Source of the DNA: Lingula anatina
Lineage: Eukaryota > Brachiopoda > Lingulata > Lingulida > Lingulidae
Direction: 5' to 3'
Length of the DNA: 55,348 bases
Assembly: GCF_001039355.2 (NCBI RefSeq)
Contig: NW_019773524.1
Span: 28,704-84,051 of the forward strand
Part shown: one piece after another, positions 20,800-34,447 of the stretch
Numbering within the stretch: position 1 is the stretch's first letter
Layout of the letters: each line of letters opens with the position of its first letter
Program-made: the position numbers and the translations under genes
Notes under the pieces: generated by a model
Databases searched by the model: none
Told to the model about the DNA's origin: nothing
What the model saw: only the letters and a program-made list of their open reading frames with translations

Positions 20800-22360
20800 C
20801 CATTGAAAAGAATATCCACTTGAAGTCTACATATAGCTTTATATAAATCCTGATGTATTTAGTTTAATAAACATAACCATGCCACATGTAGTTCTACTTC
20901 AAAATAATTAGAATAGGTAGACAAACATTTTCAGAGAAAAGAAAAACTTCTTACTACTTACTCTCGATTACGACAATTACTGTATCAGAAGAAAAAGCTT
21001 TCACTGGTTCCTACAGAATTGCTTGCTGAAGCCAAAAATGTTACCAGAGAAAAGTCTCAGGAAAAAACCCAGAAAACTGTAAATGCTCTAGTTCTTCGGC
21101 AAGCGTTAATATGCCAATTACTGCTTCTCCCACTTCTGGCACTCTGTAACAGTGATAATGGATTCAGAAAGCTTGAAAAAAAACTAGATATTTACCTTTG
21201 GGTGAGCTTTGGAGTTAGAGAAAAGGGCACACAAACAAAGTGTATAGATAAATTAGCCAAGTCAATTTACTGTCATTGTTGTTGACTGGATACAGTAACA
21301 GAAGCACTAAATATGGTGATAGATATTTAGGTCACGGAAGGCGGGGGAAGAGGTGACAGTTCTCTTAGAAATATGATGTGGGTAGCAGGGGAAAGAGCCT
21401 CCTAGAAACCTCCAAGACTTGAGTCAGATTGAGTCACTTTTTCTTTTAAGTTTTTCAGGTTTATAGCTTTCTTAAATCCTAGAGTCATGTTCATTTTGAG
21501 AAAAAGGAAAACATTTCATTTTATATCACTCTTGAGAAACTGAAACTTTTGCCAACATCTGGCAAATTTGAGTCAGATCAATGCTCAAGTAAAAAAAAGT
21601 TATTGGGGAATGGTCGAAAGCTTATAATTTCTTTTTAATCGCTCACATGGAATTATTTTTAAAATTTGGCTCAATTTTTAAAGCAAATATCAAGTACAAG
21701 CTGTATTTTACATGCAGCCAAAGGGTGCATTGTAAATCAACATACATAAACCTCTCATTTACCTATACAATCTATCCAGCTAACTTACCTCCAGCTTCTT
21801 TAGAATGTAAACCTCTGCCTACCTGGCTGTGCAGTAGCAGCAGGTTTGTTTTTATATATATTCTGCTATTTGTGTAAACATTTCTGCGTCAACTTTTTTG
21901 GCGTAGGACTCTGTAGTGAAATTGAACCTTCAGCTAATCATATTTCAAGACCAAAGTGATATCTGGCTGCTGGTGTTGTATGATGCGTTGCATAATGGAA
22001 AGTTGACGCCTTTTCTGTTCATTGTCCTGTTGTCTGTAGACTCATTCAGCTTCTTTTGTTTTATCGTATATCTTATGAAGCTTCTCTTTTTATGATGAGA
22101 AAGAATTTATTAGAAACAGTGGCCAGAATTCGTATTGATTTAGCTACCCTGCTATGTTGGTGAAGAAGTTCTTATCGTATTAGCTTTTGATAGATCAAAA
22201 CAGATATTTTTCTGATAGATGTCTTGTTATGACTGTAAGAAGTTTTGATCACAGTATTTGTTCACAACTTGTGTTATAGAAAATTACAGAATGCCGGATG
22301 AAAGGAGGCTGAAAGTGTCCTTTTGTGTCTTCTTTAACATGTGTCATTTCAAGAGGGTGA
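20800..22360. other. RELCH intron, nothing confirmed
   Basis: A plus-strand frame at about 21019-21285 has a hydrophobic stretch (ALICQLLLLPLLALC) but no ATG at its start and no splice support. No other feature was found. Confidence 0.4.
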
Positions 22361-22610
22361 GGCCCCATTTCCATAGACACCATCGGTCAACATGGAATCG
22401 ACCCAACTCCGTGGGAACTCGCTGACTGCAATCAGCATAAGTGAATGACACCCTGCCTCTTGTTTCTAACACACTCCTATAATCTCCAGCTTTTTTGTAT
22501 TCTGCTTAATGCCAAGAGGTGTGTGACACGGTTAGGCTGATGGCACTCAGCGGAAGTCCCTGCAGAGCTGGACCCCCATGCAGACCAATGCTGTCTTCAG
22601 TAATGGAGCC
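22361..22610. mobile_element. Harbinger-like MITE (family A relative)
   Basis: The ends are GGCCCCATTTCCATAGACAC and ...CTGTCTTCAGTAATGGAGCC, with inner CCAACTCCGTGGGAACTCGC matched by the inverse of GCGGAAGTCCCTGCAGAGCTG. The flanks are TGA and TTA. There is no coding capacity. Confidence 0.6.
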
Positions 22611-23944
22611 TTAGATAGATTACACAACAGACAGCATTTCTAATTTTTTTTCTGTCAGTAATAATAATAAAAGGAAGAAAAATAAATAAAGAAATATAGA
22701 TGTCTCTTGAGAAATAAAGAAGCAGGAAGTGAATCTCTTCCCTCAAAATAGTTGTCTGAGTACACAGTGTAATAAGACTTCTAAACCTGTCTAAAGCATC
22801 TGCTGCCTTAAGTTCCATCTGATGATATTTGTTGATTGAACCATCAAGGGATTTCTGTGGTATGTTATTTGATACTTCAGAATCCATATGGAAATGGTAT
22901 TTTTGTTCCATCAAACTAGAAAACAAATTTGATTAAGAAACCAATTTGTGAATTTGCTCTGTCATTTTGATGGTATTTGAAAATTGTATTTTTTTTTTAT
23001 ACATATACATCAAATACGTCAAGTAAATTACCTACTCAAGTCCTTGAAATGCATGTCAGCCCAGCCATACCTATTTGAGAAGTAGGAAATTATATTTTTG
23101 CCATCAAACAAGAAAATGACCTGATACATTGTAAAAAGTTAATTTGCTGACAGGAGCCCGCCTTTAGTGAGTCCATAACTCAATGATACTCCTGGTATGC
23201 ATATTCTGCCTTGACCTGAGATATGTTACCAAGTGTACTGAAGTCAAACTCCTGGCAAAACTCTACCTGCTAGTTTGCTGTGTGTGTACAGAAAAGAACG
23301 AAACCATATTTTTTACCAGAAATTTCTTATTTGAAAAATCTGGGTTTTTCTGATGGCAGTGTGAGCGAGTTATGAGACTAACAAAAAATGGGTGCAATTC
23401 CAGAAACAAGAATTGTAGTAAAATTGTACATTGTACTTGTGTTCAGAGACGTTCAGAGGCAAAATCGTTTTGTTCTTGAGGATCTATATCTCTCTACTTC
23501 ACAAAACCCTCCAACCTTTCAAAAACCCAGATCAAAAGCAGACCCATTTGAAGTTGCATTTTGTGTCAACATCATAAGACAGAATTGTACTGATGTCTCC
23601 TGCATACATGTTCTATAATCAATAACAAATATTATATAAAGATCACCACATTATACAAAGATTATCAAATATTATATCTTGAATAGCAAATGTTACATAA
23701 AAAGAATAACAATTGTTATTATCAAAAATAACTTCAAGAATTACAACTACAGACCATAGAGCATATGTAATATCCCCACATCACTAAAATGAAAAATGAT
23801 CTTAATTATTCCCCACTGCCTTACCACTTATCTGTCCTATTACACTTCATTTCCCCAATACCTATAATCCTGTTTGACTGTAGTGATAAAGGAGACCTGG
23901 CCCCTGTATTGCCAGATCTCCAATGGTTGTAATTTCTTTGCATT
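22611..23944. other. RELCH intron, nothing recognised
   Basis: AT-rich sequence with short uncoupled frames on both strands and no clear element ends. Confidence 0.4.
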
Positions 23945-24120
23945 AATTCAAATTGTTGTTTTTCTTTTTATCAAGAGCTTGTAAAATATGTGGGTATTAC
24001 CTCCAATATTTCTGTGACTGTCAGTCACCATCATCAGGGAGTAAATGACTAGATAAATAAATAAATAAAAACCACATATTTTACAAGCTCTTGATAAAAA
24101 GAAAAACAACAATTTGAATT
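23945..24120. repeat. 49-bp perfect inverted repeat with a 78-nt loop
   Basis: The left arm 23945-23993 starts AATTCAAATTGTTG and the right arm 24072-24120 is its exact reverse complement. The loop contains an ATAAATAAATAAATA tract. In the RELCH transcript, or an antisense one, this would form a long perfect hairpin. The lack of any mismatch implies recent origin or gene conversion. Confidence 0.93.
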
Positions 24121-27100
24121 GATACATACAGAGCTAATGAAACTGTTCTCTCATTCTTTGCATTAAGTTTTGAGGGTTTCTTTTTCCAGTACTTTTAGTG
24201 CTTTTCATAGTTCTTACTTAGAGTGTAAATCTTTTTCCTCGCTTCCTGTCAGTTGTACTACAGAAATTCCACATGTAAGCACTGAAATTAATGGTTTTCG
24301 GGTTGATTTGGTGTAATATTTTAGCATTAGTTTGAATACAAGTCTACATTCTGATGTAATTTTAGGAAGATAGGCTCTCCATGGATTACAGGCAAGTGTA
24401 TATATTCACTTTTTCATGCCTAAATATTTGAACAGCTTAACATCTACATAGCAAAAGGGCATATCATGCTGAACCTGCTTTAGGTTGTATTTCAAGGATG
24501 GCCACTTGTGATCAAGATAAACTGATTGAATGAAAAACATATACCTGGATTCTGGAATTCACCTGTTCCTGCCCCTCTTGCTGCCTCTGGTCAGGGTTTT
24601 TTTTTTCCAATCATTTGAGGAAATCAAAATCATTAGTATTCAGGCTCTATTGTATTTTTTCTTCATCATTTATGAGGTCAAGTATTCACAGGCAATGATT
24701 TTAGATATCAACACTTATTTACAGACATACAGAAATTACATGCTGACCCACTTAACTTTTTTATGTATTTATTTATTCTGTATTTTTTTTTTCACATTTA
24801 ATTTTAGTCTATTTTGCTTTTCAATACAAGATTTTCTCCATGTTTCACAAAATAACTTGCCAGTGGCTAACATCTTTGTAACCAATGTTACATAGTCACA
24901 TGCCTACCCCCCTATCAGGAGCAATGTTACAGCACCCTCATGGACACATGCACATATCTTATCCTATCAGGAGCAGTTTTACAGCATTCTCATTCACACA
25001 TCCTCAGGGAACTAGCTTAAAGTAAGTTTTTTTTTCTGTGTGTGTGTGTGTGGAACCAAGGTCAGGTCACTTGTCTAGAAATATTGTAGATCACAGCCTC
25101 TTACCTGCCTTCAAAGAGATCATTGTGCCTTGACTGAATTGGATATTTCCGCACACTGTCACAACATAACACAGCTAAGAGTTTGAATCAAGTCAAGTCA
25201 AGAAATGTCCATGTTCAATGGCTAGAGAATAACACACACACACACACACACACACACCATCAATATTTGTATCAAAATTTAAGAGCAGAAACATTTTGGC
25301 CAAAGGTAATGTTTTAGTTTCTTTACTACTAGTGGATGACTGTGTTCAACATGTCAGTCACTGCAGAAGGATATTAGATGGAGAACTTGCTATCTGAACC
25401 TTATTTGATTTCTTCCAGAATGGTATGATGATATACTAGAGGTGTGTTTATATAACAGGTCTTTCTAAACCTTAAAGTGAATTGCTATAGGTCAAACCTA
25501 AACAGTTAAAAATAGAAATGTTCATGTAGAATACTATATACATGTAGATAAAGGTGAATTCCTAAACATGGTCAGACTTAAATATCATGAAAAGGAAATT
25601 AAACTGTTTTTACAATGAGTAAAGTCTGTTACAGTAATGTACTGAGATGTATATTTCTATGTAGACAAACCTGTTTGTGATCAGAAAAACTTCCACTTCT
25701 TTTGCAATATGTTAAGAAGTGAATATTCATCTAAACATTTTAATTTGTAAACATTAAAATTTGTAATTTTATGGTAAACCAAAATATATTTTTTTACTTT
25801 CAAAGAAAGTTACTGAAATTGAGACTGCATTAGTTTTCATAAGCCAAAGATTTTAATTCACAGTAAAGTTGCAGAGAAAAGGAATAAAGAGAAGCCAAAT
25901 GGGAAAAAATCTAATCCTACCATCAAATCCAGCCATGTCAGGCACCATTTCTTGGGGTTCCATACTCTGTTCTGCCATATCTCTGCTGTGTTTGGTGTTC
26001 CGAGGTTGTTTTAATTGTAGCTGGAAAGTTTCCTAGTTTTGAAACCACCAAAACTGTTTTAACGGAAGAATCAGTTTTTAAGTGAATTAAATTTCAAACC
26101 CAGTGAAATGTCGTGTATCTTTTTTTACTAAATGTGCTGTCCTAGCTTGAGGCTTGTTTACTATTTAATGACACAAATTTGAATTTGTAGAAAAAGGAAC
26201 AAATTTTTAGCCTGTCTGGTAGGTTTTCATAGACTGTCCTGCAGGTGTTGTAAAATGTGGAAGGTAGTAGACATCCAACTGCAACCGCAGTATTTTACTT
26301 CTGTTAACTGACGACTGAAAGTACCGTCTCCATGGCATTTAACTGACCGATCCTCTCCTGTAAGTACTGTTGGGCTGGTCTTGGTCTCCCCACAAAGATA
26401 TTTCTGTAATGATTATCCCAACTGACCACTCTGCTTCTCTTCCTGGAATGACTTTTTTTCTTCTTTTTCCTCTTCTTTTATTCTCCCTTAAATGACAGTT
26501 TTTAAAGTTCAGAAAATCCTGCAGGCTCTAGCTGTTCCAAGAGGCCAATACCACTAGTGTAAAGTTAAGTAATTTCCTGTTTCACTCACAGCTTGAGCAT
26601 ATTAACACTCATATGATTCTGACATCTAAGTCAGGTTGATGAGCACCTCACTGTTGATGAGACTCCAGACTGGCCTCAGGGTGTGGCAGTGGCTGCAGCG
26701 GTGTTGGCCGCAGCAGTGGTCACAGTTACCTTGAGGCTGAAAACTTTCTGATGGGAATTTATGGAAAAATTCAACCCTTTCCAAGTGCCTCGGACCTATG
26801 GTGTTACACCTTTTTTAGATAAACCGTGATTATAACAAGATCGGCTACAGGATGCTCTCTGAGAAATGGTTTCCTTTGCGGCTTGGTCCGATAATGAATC
26901 TTGAACATGGGCAGCAGGGCTAATACCACTTGGAAGGTCCCAGGGATAGTTTTATCCAGACCTTATGTAGGTTTTCCCAGTTTCAGCTATAAATCTTGTG
27001 CATGACATTTGTATACTGAATAGATCCAGACCAGATAGTCTAATCCTTCACACTGTTCTGTAGATAATTAAACCCCTTGACTTAATTTTTTGTTCTGATT

Positions 27101-28465
27101 CAATTTTTCATGGTCAAAAATCGAAGACGCTTATGTCCCCTGAGAATCTTGACACATGGAATGACAGTCCATTTTGTATGTTTGTTCCATAATTTGTTGA
27201 GCAAGTAATAATTATAGTGCTCCCAATCTTTCACTGCCGGCCCTGGGACAGCTATTAATTCTTTTCATTTTCAGAAGAAAAAACAATCGAAGAAAGGAGC
27301 GGAAGATTGGTTGTACTTCAAAACCACTTAGTGTTCATTAAAGTCTCATTTGGCTCCATGTCTTACATTTCTAATTGAGCTATCTAAATGGTAATGCACA
27401 AGTGTCTCTCACTCCCCTTAAGAATAACTCCCTTTGCATACCAAATTAATTGAGTAATCTTACTTTTTACATTTTCTCATTGACAGCAGGGAAATTGGAA
27501 AAAAGGGGTCAAAAGTTGAGTCTCTTATCTCATTAACACGGGTCTTGTAGTTATTTCCCCACAAGATTTTACGCATGATTCATGAGGAGGAAAGGACTAC
27601 ATGTAACCTTATTGTATTTTCCAGTTAACTGTAGTTAGACATATTTAAGTGGAAACTAACTTTTTCCTTATTGCCTCCACTTGTATAATAAGGAGTATGG
27701 GATAGAAACAATTGTAACCTTTCTGTATTTACCACAGCAATGCTATCATGGAAGATTTGCACTAAATAGTAAGTATAATAGATTGCAATGAAAAGTAATT
27801 GTTGAGAATCAGTAGCACTCTACAATTCCAGCTTTGTTTAATCTGATTGTTACCCTAATAACTCATCATTAGAATACATAATTTTGGTTTTGACAACAAT
27901 GCAACTCACCTTCTGGCAGAGACAGATAGAATGCTCACAGTCACATAACCAGATGACGACTAGATCTGTTCATTGTTCAAGACTATCCTTGGTCTGTCAG
28001 TGTGAGAACAACTGTTGTATTAATGAGGTATCATTTAGCTTTATCTGTCAGGCCATGTGATTGATAAATAATCAGGAAACCATGAACAGAATAGGTTTTG
28101 GGACCAGCATCCTTCTGGGAGGGTGCACAGCTATCAGGATCTCATTTTGGTTAACCATATTTGCCAACGCAGGAAAGGTGCCTTCCAAAAACCTAGGGAT
28201 GGAGCCTCTTAGAAACTTGGAATGGCATCCACTAAGAGCTTAGAAAAGGTGCCTTCCAAAAACAGCTTATCTATTCATCCAAATGGGAAATGAAATTTTG
28301 CAGACATTACACCCTTTAAGAACATTTAATTTATCATTTTGATGCAGGTCAGATAAACTGAAATTTATGAAGAAATGAAAATTTTGTAATGAACTTCTGA
28401 TGGTAATGAATTGAAACAGTTTAATTTTGATATTGATTTTAATTTGTAGTATAGACAGGAACAAT
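24121..28465. other. RELCH intron, simple repeats only
   Basis: It holds a 52-bp imperfect tandem pair starting at 24911 and 24963 (CCTATCAGGAGCA), a (GT)n at 25036-25052 and a (AC)n at 25231-25257. A repeat of AAAGGTGCCTTCCAAAAAC occurs at about 28175 and 28245. No exon could be supported. Confidence 0.5.
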
Positions 28466-28830
28466 AGTTTATCACTTTTTTGTCAGTTGGGCCTTGACTG
28501 CTTTGAAGAGCACCCCTTCCCCCCACACACACCCCTCCCTCCATACACACCCCTCCCAACCCAAATTGCTTCTCTATTGCTTGAAGTTATATTGAAAACA
28601 TTGACTGCACTATATCTCCTAGATAGAAGTTATTCACCTGGATAGCCNAGTTTATCACTTTTTTGTCAGTAGGGCCTTGACTGCTTTGAAGAGCACCCCT
28701 TCCCCCCACACACACCCCTCCCTCCATACACACCCCTCCCAACCCAAATTGCTTCTCTATTGCTTGAAGTTATATTGAAAACATTGACTGCACTATATCT
28801 CCTAGATAGAAGTTATTCACCTGGATAGCC
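28466..28830. repeat. False duplication 3 across the N at 28648
   Basis: 28466-28647 and 28649-28830 are 182-bp copies with one substitution (CAGTTGGG against CAGTAGGG). A third copy starts after the N at 32058. These are unmerged contig ends. Confidence 0.92.
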
Positions 28831-29460
28831 TCACTCCCTGATAAAGATCCTCTGGTAGACATTAAACTATTAGAGTTATATCAGCTGCCAATATTAGTTT
28901 CTGATTGAAGAAACATTACTTTATTCTTATTGACTACACTGTAGTTTTCCTGTCATTCAGGCCTCATCTTACTGTTGTTTTCAGTCCGTAAGTACACCAC
29001 CTCGAGCTTTGAGGTGCAGAAGTAATTCTTGATTAATACCAGTTTCAAAATGTGTCAGGTAGCTACCCATTTTATAACTCATAGCTGATAAGTATCCTAC
29101 CATATTAAGTTGAATTTACCTACCAATACCACCTAATTCTCATTTGGTAAATAAATGACATTTTGATAACAATTGTCCTGACAGGAGAAACTATTTCAAG
29201 CCTCTTGAGTGTAACTATCCATATTTGATGTCAAATCATTGATCTGGAAGTCGTTCAGCATTATTTGAATTGATGGTTCAAAAAATAAAAAGAAGCCAAA
29301 GAGTTCTGCATTTTTTATGGATTCACAATTTTGTTACAATTTATCTTGTTAAAAAAAGCTACATTTTCTCCTCCTTGTACCCATCAGTCTTAAAACTAAT
29401 TGGGATTAAATTTTACTATTCTCAAGCTTGTTCTTTAATTCAGTGTTTCATCCCTCACGT

Positions 29461-29685
29461 ATAACTGCAATTTACATAGTTTATTATCGATGGTTTTATA
29501 CTCTAAAGGTTATCAGGTTTATAAATTTGAGAGAGAGACAGAGAAAGGGAGAGAAAGATAAGTTTTGAATTGTATAACTGCAATTTATTTTGTTTATTAT
29601 TGATGGTTTTATACTCTAAATGTTATCAGGTTTATAAATTTAAGAGAGTGAGAGAGGGAGAGAAAGATAAGTTTTGAATTCAGTA
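29461..29685. repeat. 113-bp tandem duplication, present in one haplotype
   Basis: Two adjacent units starting ATAACTGCAATTTA at 29461 and 29574 each contain a GA-rich tract. The other haplotype copy has one unit only (about 32874-32985). It is a simple copy-number variant. Confidence 0.85.
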
Positions 29686-30519
29686 TAATTTAGAAAAAAG
29701 GACCTCTATGGAATTAAGTTCAGTTTTTTACTTCAGAGTTATGTTGTCTTTGAATAGCTAAAAAGCTCACAGATAATGAATGAAGCATTATCCACAGTTG
29801 TATTATTACCATACTACATGGAAAACAAACTAAGCCTACCATTGAGCACCTGCACCTAGGACCTAACATAACTAATAATTTTAATTAATATAAATGTGGT
29901 TTAGTATCCTTTCATGTCCTTTTTATCTCTGATAATTATGGCTTTTTCTCCATTATATTCATTACAGAGAGCATTATCCAGGATTTACTTACTGCTATGA
30001 TCATTAGTAGGAATAATACCAAAGAACACATACAAAATATTAATATTTCCCGTCTCACCAAATACTCATCCATTACACACACAAGATAACAATCTGTAAA
30101 AATGTCTGACAAACATGAAATAAATATAAAAGAGTTGTCCTTAAATAAAACAACAAACTCAGGGGCCCCTTAAAGGCCAGCACAAGAGGTAATTAACATT
30201 TTATGATCCCTGGTTTGTATCAATTTACCATACAAAAATTAAGAGGCATCTGATCGTGCCACATTTGGCAAGACTAAATAGTCCAACTGCAATTGATCCC
30301 TGATAAGTACACATTATTGGTGACTGGGGTCCTCGAGAGAGCCTAAAATGAAGTGCCATGAGACAGATAGGAACACATGTATAAATTTTATAGAGAAAAT
30401 ATTATTAGATGAACCTTGGTATTGATTACCTGGCTGAGCTATTGTGTGTATGTTAAATGTCTGGATCTAATATTGGGGGTTCTGTTATTGAAGTAAATGA
30501 TAAACATTTTCCTGTCTTA

Positions 30520-30730
30520 GAGCTCATTCCCAATAAAACTATCAGTCCAGGTAGATCGATCTAACTATGCAGGGTTTTTGGCTGACTTTCTTAGATAAGC
30601 AGTTTAATGCACCTTCTTCTGGCATTGAGAAGAAAACAGAAAAGCTGGTGTTAATGTGATTGCATTCAGCGAGAGTCCCTGGGGAGTTGGTTTGATCTAA
30701 TTAGAAAGATAGTTTCATTGGGAATGAACC
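30520..30730. mobile_element. Harbinger-like MITE (family A), best-preserved copy
   Basis: It is flanked by TTA on both sides (30517-30519 and 30731-30733). The ends are GAGCTCATTCCCAATAAAAC and ...GATAGTTTCATTGGGAATGAACC. Inner segments GTAGATCGATCTAACT and GAGTTGGTTTGATCTAATTA are inverted relatives of each other. Its haplotype copy is at 33845-34055. It has no coding capacity. Confidence 0.75.
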
Positions 30731-31121
30731 TTAAGTTTATATATTAGGTGGTAAATTGTCAAGAGAGTCAAAGTTGGTATGCGAGTAACATAATATTGCT
30801 CCCTGAATAGGAACATGATTGACTTATTTGTTCCATTAAAGTGTGTTTTTGAGAGTGGAGTATGAAAAATAGGATGGAAGACATTTGTAAAATGAGGCAT
30901 GATTTTTGCAGTAAGTATGTCTTTGAGAGTAACTCAGAATTATTGCTCTTAGAAAAGCAACATGTTGTCATGAGTGAGCATTCTGAATCAATGAATAATA
31001 ACCTTAGTGAGAAGATGTAATAGTATCAATATAAGTAGATTGCAAAAATAAAGGTAGAAATATTTCTAGATAAACCTCACATATCCCCAACTTGGTTTAC
31101 GTGAATGTAACACTAAAGGAC

Positions 31122-31260
31122 CTGACATGGGTAGCTTGGTTGTGTTAGCAGTTTTCGCAAAGCATATCCAAATGCAATTGTGTCCATGATCCCCTCTGTC
31201 ACAACTAACACAATCCGTGCGTGGTGTCTCATGTACTGCTGTATTGACTCCAGCACGAAA
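31122..31260 (-). CDS. Candidate exon E2 (short allele), unidentified nested gene
   Basis: This is the allelic version of 34448-34604 with an 18-nt in-frame deletion (six residues of the FQVLHK stretch). The acceptor would be cacttatag and the donor CAG followed by gtcctt, which is weak. The remaining residues include RIVLVVTEGIMDTIAFGYAL, which looks like a von Willebrand A-type strand and helix. Family unknown. Confidence 0.35.
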
Positions 31261-31405
31261 CTATAAGTGCAGCATTGCCAATCCATGCATTAACGCTTAT
31301 TCTAAATATTATATAGGATAGACCCCTATTGTTTACAAGTGTTATGCCATGGATGATAATACATTAGATACTAGATCATCCAAACAATTATGTCATGTTG
31401 ATAAC

Positions 31406-31408
<3 letters not shown>

Positions 31409-31439
<31 letters not shown>

Positions 31440-31510
31440 GTGCACGTAAGTGTAAATGAAGATTTTAGTACGTGTATGGGAGAGCATGATTTTGTGCACA
31501 CAGGTATATG

Positions 31511-31559
<49 letters not shown>
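31409..31559. repeat. (GT)n and (AC)n microsatellites in inverted arrangement
   Basis: (GT)n at 31409-31436 and (AC)n at 31512-31559 are complementary and 75 bp apart, so they can pair. The haplotype copy has a much shorter GT tract and an (AC)n at 34844-34885. Confidence 0.93.
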
Positions 31560-31561
<2 letters not shown>

Positions 31562-31574
31562 TTACCCCACCTAC

Positions 31575-31761
31575 CTCCAGCCATCAGTAACACCTGGCTC
31601 TGGACATTCTGACCACAGGCAGGCGTAGTGGCGTCCAGACACAGCATTCTGACCAGCAGGTACATTGGTGAGTCCATGTCCACTCCCAGGTGGACGGCCG
31701 GCTGGACCACGGTATAACTGTGCCGTCTGCTCAGAAACATTGTGGCTCAGGGAATGAGGAC
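31575..31761 (-). CDS. Candidate exon E1 (left copy), unidentified nested gene
   Basis: A 187-nt block of less AT-rich sequence lies between a good minus-strand acceptor (ctttTCAG, AG at 31763-31762) and a strong donor (GGAG then gtaggt). Two frames are open. One starts at an internal ATG and reads MFLSRRHSYTVVQPAVHLGV then DMDSPMYLLVRMLCLDATTP. The other reads PHSLSHNVSEQTAQLYRGPA onward and alone joins E2 in phase. The ATG frame looks more protein-like; the other has better exon logic. I cannot decide between them. The allelic copy is at 34901-35087. Confidence 0.4.
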
Positions 31762-33844
31762 CTGAAAAGATAATCATATGAATGAATTGATTTAGATATG
31801 AAGAGAAATAAAACTGTGAGTGTGTGTTTGTAATAGTATACATGTGAATGATGGCCTGAAAAGAAAATAAAGAAAATCATGTGAATGTGCGTACATACAG
31901 TTTTGTGCAGAGAAGATGCCATTACGGATACGCTTACTTCAAAAACGATTAACTTGTCTTACGTACGCCCCTTAAGAGGACAAAAGAATTGTGTGAAAAT
32001 CCGTAGGCTAAAGGACAATGCCGACTTACGTACATTTTACTTACATCTTACGTACANTGTTTATCACTTTTTTGTCAGTTGGGCCTTGACTGCTTTGAAG
32101 AGCACCCCCTCCCCCCCCCCCACACACCCCCCTCCCTCCATACACACCCCTCCCAACCCAACTTGCTTCTCTATTGCTTGAAGTTATATTGAAAACATTG
32201 ACTGCACTATATCTCCTAGATAGAAGTTATTCACCTGGATAGCCTCGTTTCCTGATGAAGATCCTCTGATAGACATTGAACTATTGGAGTTATATTAGCT
32301 GTCAATATTAGCTTCTGATTGAAGAAAAATTACTTTATTCTTATTGACTACACTGTAGTTTTCCTGTCATTCAGGCCTCATCTTACTGTTGTTTTCAGTC
32401 CGTAAGTACACCACCTCGAGCTCTGAGGTGCAGAAGTAATTCTTGATTAATACCAGTTTCAAAATGTGTCAGGTAGCTACCCATTTTATAACTCATAGCT
32501 GATAAGTATCCTACCATATTAAGTTAAATTTACCTACCAATACCACCTAATTCTCATTTGGTAAATAAATGACATTTTGATAACAATTGTCCTGACAGGA
32601 GAAACTATTTCAAGCCTCTTGAGTGTAACTATCCATATTTGATGTCAAATCATTGATCTGGAAGTCGTTCAGCATTATTTGAATTGATGGTTCAAAAAAT
32701 AAAAAAAGCCAAATCATTCTGCATTTTTTATGGATTCACAATTTTGTTACATTTTATCTTGTTAAAAAAAGCTACATTTTCTCCTCCTTGTACCCATCGG
32801 TCTCAAAATTAATTGGGATTAAATTTTACTATTCTCAAGCCTGTTCTTGAATTCAGTGTTTCATCCCTCACGTATAACTGCAATTTATGTTGTTTATTTA
32901 TTATTGATGGTTTTATACTCTAAATGTTATCAGGTTTATAAATTTGAGAGAGAGAGAGGGAGAGAAAGATAAGTTTTGAATTCAGTATAATTTAGAAAAA
33001 AGGACCACTATGGAATTAAGTTCAGTTTTTTACTTCAGAGTTATGTTGTCTTTGAATAGCTAAAAAGCTCACAGATAATGAATGAAGCATTATCCACAGT
33101 TGTATTATTACCTGTTACATTTATACTACATGGAAAACAAACTAGGCCTACCATTGAGCCTATCACATGAGCACCTGCACCTAGGACCTACTATAACTAA
33201 TAATTTTAATTAATATAAATATGGTTTAGTATCCTTTCATGTCCTTTTTATCTCTGATAATTGCAGCTTTTTCCCCATTATATGCATTACAGAGAACATT
33301 ATCCAGGATTTACTTACTGCTATGATCATTAGTAGGAATGATACCAGAGAACACATACAAAATATTAATATTTCCCGTCTCACCAAATACTCATCCATTA
33401 CACACACAAGATAACAATCTGTAAAAATGTCTGACAAACATGAAATAAATATAAAAGAGTTGTCCTTAAATAAAACAACAAACTCAGGGGCCCCTTAAAG
33501 GCCAGCACAAGAGGTAATTAACATTTTATGATCCCTGGTTTGTATCAATTTACCATACAAAAATTAAGAGGCATCTGATCATGCCACATTTGGCAAGACT
33601 AAATAGTCCAACTGCAATTGATCCCTGATAAGTACACATTATTGGTGACTGGGGTCCTCGAGAGAGCCTAAAATGAAGTGCCATGAGACAGATAGGAACA
33701 CATGTATATATTTTATAGAGAAAATATTATTAGATGAACCTTGGTATTGATTACCTGGCTGAGCTATTGTGTGCATGTTAAATGCCTGGATCTAATATTG
33801 GGGGTTCTGTTATTGAAGTAAATGATAAACATTTTCCTGTCTTA

Positions 33845-34055
33845 GAGCTCATTCCCAATAAAACTATCAGTCCAGGTAGATCGATCTAACTATGCAGGGT
33901 TTTTGGCTGACTTTCTTAGATAAGCAGTTTAATGCACCTTCTTCTAGCATTGAGAAGAAAACAGAAAAGCTGGTGTTAATGTGATTGCATTCAGCGAGAG
34001 TCCCTGGGGAGTTGGTTTGATCTAATTAGAAAGATAGTTTCATTGGGAATGAGCC
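33845..34055. mobile_element. Harbinger-like MITE (family A), haplotype copy
   Basis: It has the same length (211 bp) and TTA flanks (33842-33844 and 34056-34058) as 30520-30730, and ends in GGGAATGAGCC. It is not an independent insertion. Confidence 0.75.
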
Positions 34056-34447
34056 TTAAGTTTGTATTATTAGGTGGTAAATTGGCAAGAAAGTCAAAGT
34101 TGTTATGTGAGTAACATAATATTGCTCCCTGAATAGGAACATGATTGACTTATTTGTTCCGTTAAAGTGTGTTTTTGAGAGTGGAGTATGAAAAATAGGA
34201 TGGAAGACATTTGTAAAATGAGGCATGATTTTTGCAGTAAGTATGTCTTTGAGAGTAACTCAGAATTATTGCTCTTAGAAAAGCAACATGTTGTCATGAG
34301 TGAGCATTCTGAATCAATGAATAATAACCTTAGTGAGAAGATGTAATAGTATCAATATAAGTAGATTGCAAAAATAAAGGTAGAAATATTTCTAGATAAA
34401 CCTCACATATCCCCAATTTGGTTTACGTGAATGTAACACCAAAGGAC

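Larger units (their letters stand above)
28649..31896. repeat. Allelic duplication 4, left copy
   Basis: It aligns with 32058-35220 with scattered substitutions and indels. Differences include microsatellite lengths, a repeat-unit copy number (29461-29685) and an 18-nt deletion in candidate exon E2. The last 160 bp before the N at 32057 (31897-32056) have no partner in the right copy. Confidence 0.88.

Noticed and set aside
21019-21285. Plus-strand frame with a signal-peptide-like hydrophobic stretch
   Set aside because: It begins at a TTG, has no promoter or splice support and no recognisable domain.
26620-26755. Plus-strand Ala/Val-rich segment resembling a membrane tail
   Set aside because: Short, no acceptor tied to another exon; probably chance.
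31371-31740. Frames containing long Cys-Val runs
   Set aside because: Produced by GT/AC microsatellites.
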